Assembly (NCBI GenBank): GCA_027625915.1
Contig: JANTQA010000070.1
Coordinates: 10,111,001-10,175,000, forward strand
DNA: 64,000 bases
Origin: Anaeramoeba flamelloides
Taxonomy: Eukaryota; Metamonada; Anaeramoebidae
Reading direction: 5' to 3'
The position numbers and the translations under genes are program-made. The notes beneath the pieces are model-generated. The model was given only the letters and a program-made list of their open reading frames with translations. It ran no database searches and was not told the DNA's origin. Positions 60,750 through 64,000 of the stretch are shown piece by piece; the first letter of the stretch is position 1; every line of letters starts with the position of its first letter.

Positions 60750-63700
60750 ATGGATGAAGAAGTAAGGAAGACATTTCAATTACTCAAACCACACTGCACT
60801 CGAATAGTTCAAGAATTTGCTGATCGCAATTTAAAAGAAGAGACCTTTCAAAGGCTCGATCAACAAATCGAGAATACATCCAAAATAGGATTAAGGGGAT
60901 GCTTAAGCTATAGTCTGTATCCCTTTTGGTTAATTCTCGAAAGCAATGAACAAATCTTGGAAACTGCAATCCAAGAAAGGATCTGGGAAACCTTAGGAAA
61001 CATTTATGCGAGATGCGACACAACGGACACTGTTTTAATTGATCAAATAAACCGAATTGCTGTCCAAATCTCAAAGCCCAAAATATTTGAGACAATTCTC
61101 TTCCAATTATTAAAAACTTTCAAGACCCTTCTGAAAAAGGCAACAACCAAAGGATTTTCTCCGCTTCTTAAACCAGAAAAAATTGACACTGTCGGTTTTA
61201 TCTTATATTTACTTTTACAAGTTTTGTCACGAGAAAGGCACCGAGAAATAAAGCAAATTGCTTTGTTTATTATTCAAATGTTTATTGACAAAATTCCTTA
61301 CGGGGACTTATGGGCAACTTTCATGCCTGGGATCTCCTCCAAAATTTCCAAAATTATCTCTTCAACTGAACAAGAAGGAAACAGAGTTATTTCTCAGGCC
61401 TACAAAACCTTTAGTAAACTAATTTCAAGTGTGCTAACAGGAATTGAAATCGAAAAAAAGAAATTGACAACATCAAATTATCAAGAATTTTTATTAAATT
61501 CAAATATAATGAACAGAACAAAAAGACGGAAAAGGAAAAAGAAGAAGAAAAAGAAAACCAAAAAATAGAAATCGAGATTGAAAAAGAAAAGAGAAATGAA
61601 AAAGATCACAAAAATCAAAAAGAACAAGAGGAAGAGAAAGAAAAAGAAAATAAAGCAAAACAACAACCAAAAGTGACTCGAACAAAGCACGATCAGGAAT
61701 GGATCAAAAAATCCCAAATTCCTTTAGAAAATTTACTTTCAAGAGTCCTGGCTATTTACCATTCTCATTGGAATTGTCGGTTCTCGTCAATTGAATGCTC
61801 TTTCCAGATTTTAACCTCAGGATGGAAATGTTTAAATAAGCAATCGATCGGGATGCTATTAGAAACTATTCTTTCTCATTTATATGATGAATCAAATAAT
61901 GTTCGTCAAAAGGCAGAAGAAATGCTCGGTTCATTTAATTTAATCGCCAATAATGAATTTAATGAAATTTTAAAATTGAATTTATCAAAGCATTTAACAC
62001 TTGGCAATTCAATAATGTTTTCAGCAAACGAATTACAAAAATTGAGATACTTTAGGATCTGTGGGGGGTATTTAAAAGCATTAAAGCATTCTTTATTTAA
62101 TTTTTTGCAGGGTGACCATTTGGATACTTTAGGATTTACTTTATTAATTGCACTTGAACCGAATACAGATCAAATAAGAATTTCCGAATCTGATCGTCAT
62201 GTCTTTAATAATTTTTCAGATGATCGTACTCTTCAGACAATAAAAACAATTATACAAGAAATTGGTGCCTATGGAGATTTAGAAAATTGTATTGACTATT
62301 TTTTAGAACCTTTAAGGAACAGTAGCAGTAGTATTAATGATGATAACGACGGTAAAAATAGCAATGAGAGTGTTGGCAATATCAGCACTAATGGTAATAA
62401 TAATCACGAAGATTTAAAAAGAAAAAAAATGAAATATAGTAGGGAATTTCAATGTATTACAATATTAAATTGGTTAATCCAAGGAAGATCAGTTTATTTA
62501 AATAGCCGGCCGAATCATAACAACAAAAGTAAGAATGAAAATAATGAAAAGTTAATGAAAACCAATAAAAATAACAAAAAAAATGATAATAGCAAAACAA
62601 ATCAACAAGATTATAAACAAAATATCAAAAATGAAAAAAATATTAAAAATGAAAAAAATATTCAAAACGAAAAAAATATTAAAAATGAAAGCATTGAAGA
62701 AATAAATGAAATGAAAGAACAATTATATGATATTATTGAATTATTATTCGAAGAATATTTCTCGGATCTAATTTTTGAAAACAAAATAGCAGCCCAGGCA
62801 GATATTATTTCTCGAAGGAGGATACCAATTTATGAGCTTAATCTTTCAAGTATAATCATTGAATCCATTTTAAATGGTGTTTCAATTTTTGTGAAAATCA
62901 TGAAAGAAAGTTTTCTTGACAGAGATTTAATTGAAAATTGTTTATATCAAATTCTGGAAAAAAGAGGGTCAGATAATGCATTATTTCGAAAGGCTGCGTC
63001 AAAATGTATTGGAGATATTTCAAATAATGCTGGATTTCAAAATATGGAAGAAATGCTGTTAGATAATATCCATTATCTAATTGATAAGGTTAATGGTAGA
63101 ATGTTATATTTGGATCTACATCCACAAACGCCTCAAGTTATCATGGGGATATTGAAAACACCATCTGATGTTGTTATAGAAATTGTTAATGATACTATAG
63201 AAACTGTTTTTTTACAATTAGAAAGGGGGGGAAGGAACGAAATATTTCCTTTGATGAGGGTTCTTATTGAGGTGGTAAAAGGAATTAATTCCGTTTTAAA
63301 TGGTACAAAAAATACTAATAGCAAAGTCAGTGAAAAAAAACAAATAAAAAATAAGGAAATGGAAAATCTAAATGAGAATGAGGGCGAGAATGATAAAGAA
63401 AATGTGTCAGTTGAAGAAGTATTTATTGTAAATGAAAATGAAAATGTGAACGAAAAAGAAAAAGATAAAGATAAAATAAATGAAAATGAAAAAGATCAAG
63501 AAAAAGAAAACGATAAAAAAAAGGAGAGAAAAATAAAAAAAAATGCCGATGAACCCGAAGGAAATTCGCGAATATTTTTTAGAATATCATAAAAAAAATG
63601 ATTTAAAATCCAAAGGGGTGCAATTAGAAAATGAAGAGAATGAAAATAAAAAAATCCAAAATATTAAAGATTTTGAAAACAATAAAAATGATGAAAAAAG

Positions 63701-64000
63701 TAAAAAATTATCTTTTGATATCTTGTCAAAAGTATTAGAAAGATCTCAACATTACATTTCAACAAAAACCTTAAGAGATAAGGTAATTGTGTTTGAGCTT
63801 ATTCAGACCGCAGTTAATACTTTAAAAGACGAAAGCGATATTATATTACCGCTTATCGCAACACTTTGGAATCCGCTTTTGGCTAGATTTAAAGAAATAG
63901 ATCCAATCGTGACTATATATTTATTCGACATTGTTGAAGAATTTGTTAAATGTTCTGGTGATTTTTTGAAAGTAAGGATCACAAAAGAATTATTTCCAAT
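60750..64000 (+). CDS. TTI1: TTI1, TELO2-interacting HEAT-repeat protein (3' end outside window)
   Basis: TTI1 with TEL2 and TTI2 forms the TTT cochaperone for PIKK kinases such as mTOR and ATM. The start MDEEVRKTFQLLKPHCTRIV fits the family N-terminus (FxxLRPxCxxL). Further matches: DQEWIKKSQIPLENLLSRVL with HSHWNCR (human EADWVKKT...HPHWKVR), LSHLYDESNNVRQKAEEML, EIGAYGDLENCIDYFLEPL and LYLDLHPQTPQVIMGILKT. Asn/Lys-rich inserts lie near 62370-62690 and 63340-63540. Two frame breaks: the first frame closes at 61568, while the conserved continuation is in another frame open from 61448; the second frame closes at 63592, while PKEIREYFLEYHKKNDL continues in the original frame from about 63543, next to a run of nine A. 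An 86-bp intron (61431-61516, GTGCTA..ACAG) would also repair the first break in phase. Homopolymer errors in the sequence are the simplest explanation for the second. Confidence 0.85.

Noticed and set aside
1-64000. tRNA or rRNA genes
   Set aside because: No B-box-like GGTTCRANNCC with a matching cloverleaf and no GC-richer rRNA-like tract was seen by eye; a covariance search would be decisive.

Overview
The window is a very AT-rich piece of a protist nuclear chromosome. Proteins are rich in Asn, Lys and Glu, with poly-Asn tracts. Introns are GT-AG with acceptors such as AATAG, and TAA, TAG and TGA all read as stops. The gene set (SIN3, a Ge-1/EDC4-like protein, a TOM1/THH1-type seven-helix protein, a SCYL1-type pseudokinase, eL36, TTI1) is plainly eukaryotic. 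The style fits a free-living amoeboid or flagellate protist; Anaeramoeba or an amoebozoan are guesses, and no species is claimed. I saw no tRNA, rRNA or CRISPR.

Layout. 1-7232 (-): an acidic first exon and a second exon running off the left edge, possibly eIF3c, separated by about 6.1 kb of repeats. 11058-19561 (-): SIN3 in four exons, with a 4.26-kb intron through PAH2. 21162-25285 (+): EDC4-like gene, read here as two exons 2.4 kb apart, divergent from SIN3. 28225-34775 (-): TOM1-like membrane protein, three exons, one intron of 5.4 kb. 40429-46763 (+): SCYL1-like pseudokinase with a 3.7-kb intron inside the kinase domain. 51948-52458 (+): a small gene-like set of three exons. 52503-54404 (+): an unidentified intronless nuclear-type protein. 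58709-58928 (+): eL36 C-terminal exon. 60102-60605 (-): RGS-like ORF. 60750-64000 (+): TTI1, running off the right edge, with two apparent reading-frame breaks.

The exons were joined by hand from splice signals, reading phase and family alignment. SIN3, TOM1-like and SCYL1 joins are phase-consistent and restore known domains, so they are strong. The EDC4 and eIF3c joins are weaker.

The space between exons is dominated by old non-autonomous DNA transposons and LINE 3' ends. Three families sit at TTAA targets and have inverted ends starting GGG: a ~745-bp family with three copies (22596-23337 intact; 2172-4274 and 37940-40245 both split by other elements), one at 38457-39878, and one at 56261-57634. 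Other elements have long inverted repeats (30797-31355, 49218-50243), subterminal TCGCGA motifs (2494-3836), or a LINE-derived fold-back present twice in opposite orientation (5131-5602 and 39190-39640). Giant introns here look like introns that took in these elements, because the other introns of the same genes stay at 60-360 bp.

Functionally the genes do not form one pathway. They cover chromatin repression (SIN3), mRNA decapping (EDC4), membrane signalling (TOM1-like, RGS-like), COPI trafficking (SCYL1), translation (eL36, possibly eIF3c) and PIKK assembly (TTI1).
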